Shown one piece after another: positions 54,362 through 64,000 of a DNA stretch of 64,000 nucleotides (position 1 is the first letter of the stretch; each line of letters opens with the position of its first letter). The notes under the pieces are model-generated. The model made no database searches and was not told the origin of the DNA. It worked only from the letters and a program-made list of their open reading frames with translations. The stretch covers positions 29,462,637 to 29,526,636 of the forward strand of contig CM066994.1 in the NCBI GenBank assembly GCA_033977485.1, given 5' to 3'. A program made the position numbers and the translations under genes. This stretch comes from Hydrangea macrophylla (taxonomy: Eukaryota > Streptophyta > Magnoliopsida > Cornales > Hydrangeaceae).

Positions 54362-57058
54362 TGTCACGCCCCGACGTAGCATAAATATGGAAAGCGTTTA
54401 ATTTCCTTTATGGACCCGTAGGTCGCGACAGTTTGAAGGATCGATTCCGTCCCAAACATAAAACCATTAATCAGAGTAGAGCAATCAGGGCTTATAAAAT
54501 TTTTTTCTAACTTATTACATCCTATGGTACGGGGTTAACTAAGGCACAGACCGCCTTGAAATAAAACAATAACTTAAAGTCTATTACAGTCATCCTTATT
54601 ACAAAACCAAATCATATCTTAAAGCACATAAACATAAAGCATATAAAAGTAAATTCTCTTCTCAGCAGTTGATCTCAATTAGCATAGTCATAAGGTTCAT
54701 CCTGATTATAACCTGCAAAGCCTGAACACGAATGTCCAGGACGCATCAACGCCGTCAGCTTCAAGAAGCTGGTGAGTATTAAAAACATAACTCTGAATGT
54801 AAAACATACTCATTTACCTTTTTCCCATTTCCATTTAAAAATCACAAGTTTATATTTAAGATAAAGAGCTCGTTTAGAAAACAACCACAACATTATTTAA
54901 AAGATAAATTCACACATATGTGACCGTGTATGAGAACGATGCACCATCTCATCTAACCGACTCTTTTCTCTCGACAAAACCCAACAACCCACTATCCTAC
55001 TCCTGGTATCTTTGAAATACTAAGATAGCCACACTTTAGCAACGGGGCGCCAGGGAGTGTCCAGTTTGCCTCACACTTTGGTCCGGGGTACCAGGGAGTG
55101 TCCAATGCCTCACACTTTGAATACCCTAACCGCCATGCAAATACCGGGGCAACCCCCTCACAAGTATCCAGACTCGAGTTATCAGGGAGTGTCCATAGGC
55201 CACACTTTAGCACTTCCATGGGTGCCAGTGAGTGTCCAAGTTCGGCTTCACACACTTTAACGCTTCCATGGGCGTCAGGGAGTGTCCATATTTGCCACCT
55301 TCGCATTTCAAAGACACCCTCTTCCGCATTTTCAACTACAACCACAACCGCAACCACAATCACAACCACAACCACAACCACAACTCAAACTCATACTCTT
55401 TCCACACAATCATTACTCTTTTCCACACTATCATTACTCTTTTACACACTACCAACACTCACCATGCATGTACAACTGACTCCACATGAATGTCATCAAA
55501 CTTTAAACATAAAGGAATTCACAGAATTAAAGAAATAATACGCGTACGGGGATTGAAAATTCGTAATTCATTGCCTTAATCATTTTAAACATAACTAATA
55601 GCATTCTAAAAACTGCTACTGAAATCCTCCTTTTCTGTCCAAACGGTGCAGAATCTGAGAAAATTGCATTAGACGAAAAGTGTGCAGAATCGAGTTTTAC
55701 TTGGGACATCGCGGGCAGAACCTTAAATTTCATTCGTTTTCCTAACAAAAATCTGAAAACCAAAATTCTGCTACTGTTAAAATTAAAAGAGAAAATATTA
55801 GATTGAATTTCTAATATACTTTTTCTGCTACTGTTAAAATTAACTACCTAAATCAGTAAATAAGGAATGAGTTACATTTTGAGTGAGTTAGTAATACTCA
55901 CCGTGATGTAGATTGAAGAAGTTGTTGAGAAAGAAATACAAGAATTAAGAATCTCCAATTTCAAGCTTGGCTATGGAGGATTGAGCTCTTCAAATTCTGA
56001 AATTATTATCTCTCTATGTGACTCTCTCAAGCTCTCTATGTAGAATGTGTAGTGTGGTTGGGTGTATAAATACTCAAACTCCCACTTAGAAAACATTTGC
56101 CTAACATCCCACTCATTCTCCATTAATCTCCACTAATTACAAAGAAAGTGCAGCAATGATGTGTAAATATACACTTGCAATTCATAATGCTCCATTGATA
56201 ATTGAAAGGGTAGGTGGAGTTGGTGTGGGTCAAGGTGTGTTTGGGAATTCTAGCTTATGGCATAAGGACAACACACATACTACAAGCATTTGCCAAACAA
56301 GGCCTAAAGAAAAGCATCAGCAATTATAGGAACTTGGGGGCCCAAGAATTTCTTAGGATTTTCTTAATAACCCACTTTGGTTTAACAAATCTAATAATTA
56401 ACCACTAATTTCTAAACTATTAGTAGATTAATAGGATTGTGCATAATGTGTAGATACCCACTAACTCTCCATCATATAAGTGTAGGTAATATATGTAGTG
56501 TGGAGTTATACCACTCTCGGATGATCCAAGGGCCAAGTATATAGGGGTCAATTTGTGGGTGTTTGGCAATTAAGCTATAGTCTTAACAATTACACATGCA
56601 AGGTACTCATTGCCAAACAAAGCACAATCAAAAGATTACTTTTCCATAAAATTAAAGTAAATGTTATGTCCGACTTTATATCAATTCAAAATCTGTGGAA
56701 TTTTAGCACAGCGCGGACAGTTTTGAAAGTAAACTGGTATTTTCGTGACACGGTGTTTATTACAAAAATATAGGAAATTCATTTTAACGTTAGAAATAGT
56801 TTTCTGATTTTATAAAAATACAGTTTGAGTTTAAAAGAAATAATTCCACCGTTTTGAAATACAGATTTGAAATTTAACACAGGTATTGCCAGTTTTTTAG
56901 GAAAATTGCATTTTGACCTCAAAAGTAATTTCAATTATGGGATTAGTCAAGAAATAAATTTTTTTACATTTAAATAAAGGCAGACAATGTATATTTAATT
57001 TTAAATATGATAATGCAAATTTTAAATATGATAATGCAAGAAAATCCAGGTCATTACA
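54362..57058 (-). repeat. Tekay 3' LTR, 2697 bp
   Basis: On the - strand it starts TGTAATGACCTGG (57058) and ends CGGGGCGTGACA (54362). It contains a probable TATA box TATTTATA (complement of 56065-56072) and, ~150 bp downstream, a good splice donor CACG/GTGAGTATT (complement of ~55900). An irregular tandem array of GGACACTCCCTG motifs lies at 55020-55300. Confidence 0.93.
55020..55300. repeat. Sub-repeats inside the Tekay LTR
   Basis: The motif CAGGGAGTGTCCA followed 10-25 bp later by CACACTTT recurs about six times with irregular spacing. The same block is at 62815-63095 in the other LTR. A (CAACCA)n run follows at 55337-55384 and carries the only visible LTR difference. Confidence 0.8.
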
Positions 57059-57071
57059 CCCTTCCTCCCTT
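57059..57071 (-). other. Tekay polypurine tract
   Basis: AAGGGAGGAAGGG on the - strand, immediately before the 3' LTR start. Confidence 0.9.
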
Positions 57072-57103
57072 AAACAGGATTTCGTCCCCGAAATCAAGAC
57101 TAA

Positions 57104-60100
57104 CTAGTCATGAAACAACTCCGGGTACTTCTTCCTCATATCAGCTTCTACTTCCCACGAGGCTTCATTCTCGTCATGGTGATTCCACTGAACCTTCACC
57201 AACGGGATATCCTTATTCCTTAACTTCTTGATACTCTGATCCAGAATCTTCACAGGTCTCTCCTTGTAAGAAACGTTATTACTCGTCTCAATGTCGTCAT
57301 AACTAATCACGTGCGAGGGATCTCGTATGTATTTCCTCAACATACTCACGTGAAACACGTTGTGAACCCCAGACATCTTCGGTGGTAGTGCCAGTCGATA
57401 AGCTACTAACCCGATACGTTCCAAAATCTCAAACGGTCCAATGAAACGCGGAGCTAACTTCCCTCTCTTGAGACCAAAGCGCACTACTCCTCGTGTTGGT
57501 GAAACCTTAAGAAGTACGTGATCTCCAACACTAAACTCCAGATCTTTTCGGCGTCGATCAGCATAACTCTTATACCGGCTCTGAGCGGTTCTCATCCTTT
57601 CCTTGACCAAGGAAATCTTCTCGTTGGTTTCTCTAACCAAATCTGGTCCCAACAATTCTGTGTCCCCAACCTCTGCCCAACACAATGGAGAACGACATGG
57701 TCGTCCGTACAGTGCTTCGAACGGAGCCATACCGATACTCGCATGATAACTATTGTTATAGGCAAATTCAACCAACGGCAAGTGTGTCTCCCAAGATTCT
57801 TCAAAATCGATCACACAAGCCCTAAGCATATCTTCCATGATCTGATTCACACGCTCAGTTTGTCCATCTGTCTGAGGGTGAAAAGCAGTACTCATCTTGA
57901 GCGAGGTTCCCATAGCTTCTTGCAAACTTTCCCAAAATCCAGAAGTAAAACGTGCGTCACGGTCTGACACAATCGACACAGGTGCACCGTGAAGTCGCAC
58001 AACTTGTTGTATGTACATCCGGCTCATCTTTTCCACCGGGTATGTCATACTGTAAGCAATAAAATGAGCTGACTTCGTCAATCGATCCACAATTACCCAA
58101 ATAGCGTCATGATTCTGCTGTGATCGAGGCAATCCTACTACAAAATCCATCGTTATATGCTCCCACTTCCAACCAGGAATAGGTAGCGGTTGCAACAATC
58201 CTGACGGTCTCTGATGTTCGGCCTTGACTTGCTGACACGTCAAACACTTGGATACAAACTCGGCCACATCCTTCTTCATGCCTTCCCACCAGAAATTCCT
58301 CTTCAAATCTTTGTACATCTTCGTTCCTCCCGGGTGAACTGTATACCTTGATTTATGTGCTTCTTCCAGGATATCCTTCCTTAACTCTCCATCACCGGGC
58401 ACGCACAATCTATTCCTGCACCGATACCCTCTATCGATTCCCACCTTCCATTCTGTCCGGTCCTTCTCTGACATCTTTATGAACCATGATTGAAACTTCT
58501 CATCTTCTTTCTGAGCTCCAATAATGCGGTCAATGAGAACAGGCTGTAGGATAAGACATCCGAAAAGTTGTCCTTCTCCTCTTTCAGCACTCTGTACATC
58601 AAACTCTGCCAACGTCTCCAATGCTCGCCATTCTCTCACCATTAAGGAGGCGATCGTCTCACGAGTCTGCCGACTCAAAGCATCAGCGACCACATTAGCT
58701 TTACCAGGGTGGTATTCCAATGTGAAGTCATAATCTTTGATCAACTCCATCCATCTGCGCTGCCTCATGTTCAACTCTTTCTGTGTGAACAAATACTTCA
58801 GACTCTTGTGATCGGAGAACAAATCAAACTTCTCACCGTAGAGATAATGTCTCCAAATCTTGAGTGCAAAAACCACTGCTGCCAACTCCAAATCATGAAT
58901 AGGATAGTTCAACTCATTCGGCTTCAGCTGTCTAGATCCATAGGCTATAACTTTACCATCTTGCATAAGTACACACCCTAGTCCTTGATATGAGGCGTCA
59001 CTAAAGATAGTGAACTTCTCACCAGGCTTGGGTATTGCTAGTACTGGTGCGGTAGTGAGTCTCTCTTTCAACTCTAGAAAGGCTCGCTCGTGCTTCTCTG
59101 TCCATTCGAATTTCAAATTCTTCTTCGTCAATCCAGTCAATGGTGCGGCTATTTTAGAGAATCCTTCAACAAATCTTCTGTAATAGCCTGCGAGTCCAAG
59201 AAAACTCCGAACTTCTGTAGGGTTGCTTGGCCTAACCCAGTTGGATACAGCATCGGTCTTGGACGAATCCACAGAAATTCCTTGAGATGACACCTTGTGT
59301 CCCAAAAATTTCACTTCTTGCAACCAAAACTCACACTTACTGAACTTGGCATACAAGTGGTGGTCCTTAAGCGTCTGCATCGTAATCCGAAGATGTTGCT
59401 CGTGTTCTTCTCTTGACTTAGAATAGATCAAAATATCATCAATAAAGACGATGACAAACTGATCTAAATAAGGCTTGAACACTCTGTTCATCAGATCCAT
59501 AAACACTGCCGGGGCGTTCGTCAATCCAAACGGCATCACCAGAAATTCATAATGACCATATCGGGTTCTGAAAGCAGTCTTAGGTATGTCTTCCTTCCGT
59601 ACCCTCAACTGATGATATCCCGACCTAAGGTCTATCTTGGAAAATATCGTAGCTCCTTGTAGTTGATCAAATAAATCGTCAATCCGAGGCAAAGGATACT
59701 TGTTCTTGATCGTCACTCGATTCAATTCTCTGTAGTCGATACACAGCCTGAGCGTCCCATCCTTCTTCTTCACAAATAACACCGGTGCTCCCCAAGGCGA
59801 TGTACTTGGACGTACAAAACCTAGGTTCTCGAGCTCTTGAACTTGTCCCTTCAATTCTAGTAGTTCTGTGGGGGCCATTCTGTAGGGAACCTTGGTAATC
59901 GGTACGGTACCCGGTATAAGCTCAATACAGAACTCTATACTTCTCTCGGGCGGTAATCCAGAAATGTCTTGAAATACTTCTTCGAAGTCCTTGACTACAG
60001 GTATAGATGATGCTGTCACCTCTGTACTGACGACTTCGATGTTGGCTAAACATCTTGTGAGGAACATATCTCCCGAAGGGTTACATTGAAAATCAAAGGG

Positions 60101-61579
60101 TTGATTCTCATTGTCGGAGAATGTAATTCTCTTCCTCGCACAATCCAACTTCACTTGATTCTGAGACAGCCAATCCATTCCTAGGATTATGTCAAACTCC
60201 TTCATCGATAGGACGATCAACCTTGCAGGGATTTCTTGGTCACCTAATCTTAAGGGACAATCCTTGCACACATGTCCTAAACTGACCGCAGCTCCTATTG
60301 GTGATGTAGCCTTCAAAGCTTTCTCTAAGCGATGAGGTAAGATACCCAATCTCCGAATTGTATTAACAGATATGAATGATAGAGCAGCACCCGTATCAAA
60401 TAATACTCTAACATGGGAGTTAAATAGAGTCAATGTACCTTCCACTGCTTGCTGATCAGGTTGAGCTTCTCCATGATCTCCTTCTTCATATTCAGCTCCA
60501 TCATATCCCGCGGCATCAGGAATAACAGCATTCAAGCGGGTCTGACTCTGTTGTCCATAAGTCGCTTGCTTAGGAGCAGTGCAGAACCTGCTAATGTGAC
60601 CTGGTTCACCACAGTTGAAGCAGACTATTCCTGGCTGAGCAGCACGCCTTGGTGCCTTGCAGTCCCGAACCAAATGTCCAGGGTTGCCACAGTTGAAGCA
60701 CTTTACGCCACTACTTCCTTCTCCTACTCGGGGTTGAGTCGGATAGGTAATAGCTTGTGCCTTCTTGCTTCCGTCAAAGTTCCTCTTCTGCCCTTGGGTA
60801 CGATTCATTGGTGGTCTATTCCCAAAATTACCCCTCTGAGGCGGTCGAAATTCAAATTGTTTGTGATATACTCGAGCATTTTCTTCCAGATCGGTAGCCA
60901 GGCCGACTAGTCCTTCAAACGTCTTGTCTAGATGGCCGAGAGTCAGGCGACGAATCTGCGGTGCCAACCCTTGGTTATACTTCCGGATCTTCTTCTCCTC
61001 AGTATCAACCATGTGCGGGGCAAACCGTGACAGCCTCTCGAACTGTGTGGTATACTCTTGCACCGTCTTGGTTCCTTGCGTCAGATCCATAAATTCCTTC
61101 TCTCTTCTGTGCCTCTCCGTAGCCGGGAAGTACTTCTCCAGGAATCTCCCTTTGAACGCCGTCCACGTCATCCCCATAGCAGCGGTGTTCCCGATAGTGG
61201 CTATGACCGAGTCCCACCAATCTGCAGCGGCGTCGGTTAGTTGAAATGTAGCCAGCCTCCTCTTGTCCATCTCGTTGCATTGGACAGCTTCGAACATGCG
61301 GTCCATCTGTCTTAACCATTGTTCCGCCTTCCAGGGATCCGTGGTACCCGTAAATTGCTCGGGTCTGAGCGCACGGAATCTCTCCAGCAGCTTATCTCCC
61401 GTCTGGCGGTCTCGTTGGTTTTCATTCGCATTACTAACCCTCTCGAGACGTCTGATAAAAGCTTCAAATATTCCCGTGGGGTCGGCAGCCTCGGGCGCTC
61501 CTTCAATCAGATTTCTGTTCCTCCTTGGTCTTCCAGCCATTCTATGCATGATAGGGGTAGTAGAATGAGAAACATGCAT
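57104..61579 (-). CDS. Tekay gag-pol polyprotein with chromodomain, 1491 aa, intact
   Basis: A single open frame for a chromovirus polyprotein. Gag (~65-245, [20 protein letters not shown]) is followed by two CCHC knuckles ([14 protein letters not shown] 294-307; [14 protein letters not shown] 320-333). The aspartic protease has FDTGA (~394-398). The RT (~580-780) has [10 protein letters not shown] and active site FIDD (~712-715). RNase H (~855-965) begins [10 protein letters not shown]. The integrase (~1065-1330) has an HHCC finger ending CLTC and core residues in [17 protein letters not shown] and [12 protein letters not shown] chromodomain-like tail (~1440-1487) ends in [17 protein letters not shown], which in this clade steers insertion to heterochromatin. 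The start is either 61579 or the next Met, 61540 ([10 protein letters not shown]), which looks more like the family start. No stops or shifts are visible. Confidence 0.95.
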   Translation of the reverse strand: MHVSHSTTPIMHRMAGRPRRNRNLIEGAPEAADPTGIFEAFIRRLERVSNANENQRDRQTGDKLLERFRALRPEQFTGTTDPWKAEQWLRQMDRMFEAVQCNEMDKRRLATFQLTDAAADWWDSVIATIGNTAAMGMTWTAFKGRFLEKYFPATERHRREKEFMDLTQGTKTVQEYTTQFERLSRFAPHMVDTEEKKIRKYNQGLAPQIRRLTLGHLDKTFEGLVGLATDLEENARVYHKQFEFRPPQRGNFGNRPPMNRTQGQKRNFDGSKKAQAITYPTQPRVGEGSSGVKCFNCGNPGHLVRDCKAPRRAAQPGIVCFNCGEPGHISRFCTAPKQATYGQQSQTRLNAVIPDAAGYDGAEYEEGDHGEAQPDQQAVEGTLTLFNSHVRVLFDTGAALSFISVNTIRRLGILPHRLEKALKATSPIGAAVSLGHVCKDCPLRLGDQEIPARLIVLSMKEFDIILGMDWLSQNQVKLDCARKRITFSDNENQPFDFQCNPSGDMFLTRCLANIEVVSTEVTASSIPVVKDFEEVFQDISGLPPERSIEFCIELIPGTVPITKVPYRMAPTELLELKGQVQELENLGFVRPSTSPWGAPVLFVKKKDGTLRLCIDYRELNRVTIKNKYPLPRIDDLFDQLQGATIFSKIDLRSGYHQLRVRKEDIPKTAFRTRYGHYEFLVMPFGLTNAPAVFMDLMNRVFKPYLDQFVIVFIDDILIYSKSREEHEQHLRITMQTLKDHHLYAKFSKCEFWLQEVKFLGHKVSSQGISVDSSKTDAVSNWVRPSNPTEVRSFLGLAGYYRRFVEGFSKIAAPLTGLTKKNLKFEWTEKHERAFLELKERLTTAPVLAIPKPGEKFTIFSDASYQGLGCVLMQDGKVIAYGSRQLKPNELNYPIHDLELAAVVFALKIWRHYLYGEKFDLFSDHKSLKYLFTQKELNMRQRRWMELIKDYDFTLEYHPGKANVVADALSRQTRETIASLMVREWRALETLAEFDVQSAERGEGQLFGCLILQPVLIDRIIGAQKEDEKFQSWFIKMSEKDRTEWKVGIDRGYRCRNRLCVPGDGELRKDILEEAHKSRYTVHPGGTKMYKDLKRNFWWEGMKKDVAEFVSKCLTCQQVKAEHQRPSGLLQPLPIPGWKWEHITMDFVVGLPRSQQNHDAIWVIVDRLTKSAHFIAYSMTYPVEKMSRMYIQQVVRLHGAPVSIVSDRDARFTSGFWESLQEAMGTSLKMSTAFHPQTDGQTERVNQIMEDMLRACVIDFEESWETHLPLVEFAYNNSYHASIGMAPFEALYGRPCRSPLCWAEVGDTELLGPDLVRETNEKISLVKERMRTAQSRYKSYADRRRKDLEFSVGDHVLLKVSPTRGVVRFGLKRGKLAPRFIGPFEILERIGLVAYRLALPPKMSGVHNVFHVSMLRKYIRDPSHVISYDDIETSNNVSYKERPVKILDQSIKKLRNKDIPLVKVQWNHHDENEASWEVEADMRKKYPELFHD

Positions 61580-62156
61580 GCAACAGTACTATGACGAAAA
61601 TTTTCAAAGTAGTATATATCACTATAACACATACTCGTATTATCACATAAGCATACAATAAAATATATATTGAGTACATATAACACGTATTCGAACTAGG
61701 GCTGTCTAATAGCAAAGAGGTTGTATTCTTATCCTCTAGACTCTGGTTGTGGGCCATACTGACTTTTCCAAGATTTGACTTAGGAAGTTCGTCAGTGCCT
61801 AAGCTATTAATGAGGGCTATGGTATGCTTTAACTCCTTAGAAACTCGGCTACTATATGTCTGTAGGGGCATCATAAGTTATGGTTATCTCGGCTAATCCT
61901 AAATGGATATGTCTGAAGGTATATGAAAATTGTTATCATTCTTGTCGATGTGACAAGACAAACGGGTAATCATTTCTATGATAAAACCAACTTAGAATTT
62001 TAGTTTCTGAACTAAGGGTAATCCGTACTAAACTAACACTAGAACTTGGTTGTATAGCTTAATAAAACTTAAGGGTAACCTATGTCACTAATCTATGGCG
62101 TGAATAACTGAGCCTGGTCAATCTAGAAAACCTATGGCTCTGATACCACCAAATCC
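61580..62156 (-). other. Tekay leader and primer-binding site
   Basis: Non-coding. The PBS TGGTATCAGAGCC (complement of 62132-62144) matches initiator Met tRNA and starts 12 bases inside the LTR boundary. Nothing else was recognised in the leader. Confidence 0.8.
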
Positions 62157-64000
62157 TGTCACGCCCCGACGTAGCATAAATATGGAAAGCGTTTAATTTC
62201 CTTTATGGACCCGTAGGTCGCGACAGTTTGAAGGATCGATTCCGTCCCAAACATAAAACCATTAATCAGAGTAGAGCAATCAGGGCTTATAAAATTTTTT
62301 TCTAACTTATTACATCCTATGGTACGGGGTTAACTAAGGCACAGACCGCCTTGAAATAAAACAATAACTTAAAGTCTATTACAGTCATCCTTATTACAAA
62401 ACCAAATCATATCTTAAAGCACATAAACATAAAGCATATAAAAGTAAATTCTCTTCTCAGCAGTTGATCTCAATTAGCATAGTCATAAGGTTCATCCTGA
62501 TTATAACCTGCAAAGCCTGAACACGAATGTCCAGGACGCATCAACGCCGTCAGCTTCAAGAAGCTGGTGAGTATTAAAAACATAACTCTGAATGTAAAAC
62601 ATACTCATTTACCTTTTTCCCATTTCCATTTAAAAATCACAAGTTTATATTTAAGATAAAGAGCTCGTTTAGAAAACAACCACAACATTATTTAAAAGAT
62701 AAATTCACACATATGTGACCGTGTATGAGAACGATGCACCATCTCATCTAACCGACTCTTTTCTCTCGACAAAACCCAACAACCCACTATCCTACTCCTG
62801 GTATCTTTGAAATACTAAGATAGCCACACTTTAGCAACGGGGCGCCAGGGAGTGTCCAGTTTGCCTCACACTTTGGTCCGGGGTACCAGGGAGTGTCCAA
62901 TGCCTCACACTTTGAATACCCTAACCGCCATGCAAATACCGGGGCAACCCCCTCACAAGTATCCAGACTCGAGTTATCAGGGAGTGTCCATAGGCCACAC
63001 TTTAGCACTTCCATGGGTGCCAGTGAGTGTCCAAGTTCGGCTTCACACACTTTAACGCTTCCATGGGCGTCAGGGAGTGTCCATATTTGCCACCTTCGCA
63101 TTTCAAAGACACCCTCTTCCGCATTTTCAACTACAACCACAACCACAATCACAACCACAACCACAACCACAACTCAAACTCATACTCTTTCCACACAATC
63201 ATTACTCTTTTCCACACTATCATTACTCTTTTACACACTACCAACACTCACCATGCATGTACAACTGACTCCACATGAATGTCATCAAACTTTAAACATA
63301 AAGGAATTCACAGAATTAAAGAAATAATACGCGTACGGGGATTGAAAATTCGTAATTCATTGCCTTAATCATTTTAAACATAACTAATAGCATTCTAAAA
63401 ACTGCTACTGAAATCCTCCTTTTCTGTCCAAACGGTGCAGAATCTGAGAAAATTGCATTAGACGAAAAGTGTGCAGAATCGAGTTTTACTTGGGACATCG
63501 CGGGCAGAACCTTAAATTTCATTCGTTTTCCTAACAAAAATCTGAAAACCAAAATTCTGCTACTGTTAAAATTAAAAGAGAAAATATTAGATTGAATTTC
63601 TAATATACTTTTTCTGCTACTGTTAAAATTAACTACCTAAATCAGTAAATAAGGAATGAGTTACATTTTGAGTGAGTTAGTAATACTCACCGTGATGTAG
63701 ATTGAAGAAGTTGTTGAGAAAGAAATACAAGAATTAAGAATCTCCAATTTCAAGCTTGGCTATGGAGGATTGAGCTCTTCAAATTCTGAAATTATTATCT
63801 CTCTATGTGACTCTCTCAAGCTCTCTATGTAGAATGTGTAGTGTGGTTGGGTGTATAAATACTCAAACTCCCACTTAGAAAACATTTGCCTAACATCCCA
63901 CTCATTCTCCATTAATCTCCACTAATTACAAAGAAAGTGCAGCAATGATGTGTAAATATACACTTGCAATTCATAATGCTCCATTGATAATTGAAAGGGT
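62157..64000 (-). repeat. Tekay 5' LTR, truncated by the window edge
   Basis: Aligns with 54362-56211 of the other LTR over its whole length, lacking six bases in the CAACCA run near 63140. About 847 bp should remain beyond the window, giving a predicted end near 64847. The TATA box copy is the complement of 63854-63861. Confidence 0.93.

Larger units (their letters stand above)
54362..64000 (-). mobile_element. Young Tekay/Del-type chromovirus (Ty3/gypsy), nearly complete in window
   Basis: On the - strand: 5' LTR 62157 to beyond 64000, PBS, a ~0.6-kb leader, one intact 1491-codon gag-pol frame, a polypurine tract and a 3' LTR (54362-57058). It is inserted in the RT of the Tat element. The five bases left of it are GAAGA (54357-54361). 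The two LTRs, compared over the 1844 bp visible, differ by eye only in a 6-bp repeat-unit indel, so the insertion is recent. Confidence 0.95.

Noticed and set aside
55057..55538. His/Asn- and Thr-rich ORFs in three frames, repeated at 62852-63327
   Set aside because: They are frames through the CAACCA run and sub-repeats of the Tekay LTR; the same frames recur in both LTRs because the LTRs are copies.

Overview
The window is nuclear DNA from a flowering plant, most likely a eudicot. The evidence is intron-containing host genes with plant-specific domain combinations (an EBS-type BAH-PHD protein and a PUX5-type UBA-SEP-UBX protein), a CC-NBS-LRR resistance gene, Ty1/copia and Ty3/gypsy elements with plant-type initiator-Met-tRNA primer sites, an L1-type LINE, many short MITEs and an endogenous caulimovirid-like insert. 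The species cannot be named from the sequence.

Layout. 1-3250: a 32-bp minisatellite broken up by a ~345-bp secondary repeat and by an unrecognised 223-codon ORF whose 3' end is duplicated inside the array. 3250-7200: AT-rich intergenic DNA with short tandem repeats and MITEs. 7214-10968: an RGA-type CC-NBS-LRR gene on the + strand, broken late by one frameshift and one stop. 12036-17427: a complete but decayed copia element with 5-bp target duplications, carrying a 300-bp TRIM in its reverse transcriptase. 17433-24100: non-coding DNA with MITEs and microsatellites. 24307-33656 (- strand): a five-exon EBS-like chromatin reader whose two long introns hold a 915-bp non-autonomous LTR element, a SINE, a tRNA-like sequence and other repeats. 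34100-37800: MITEs, including a Stowaway. 38060-43882 (- strand): a four-exon PUX5/p47-like gene encoding 417 aa. 44107-48395: a foldback MITE split by a ~4-kb caulimovirid-like insert whose two halves face opposite directions. 48400-64000: a nest in which a LINE is interrupted by a Tekay-type LTR, that LTR by a Tat-type gypsy element, and the Tat element by a young Tekay element with an intact 1491-aa polyprotein. The outermost right-hand pieces lie beyond the window.

The two host genes sit in tandem on the - strand, upstream regions to the right. The NLR is on the opposite strand and separated from them by the copia element. Roughly half the window is identifiable mobile DNA. Target duplications and interrupted frames give a clear relative order of insertion. 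The least explained object is the minisatellite with its embedded Arg/Gly-rich ORF at the left end.
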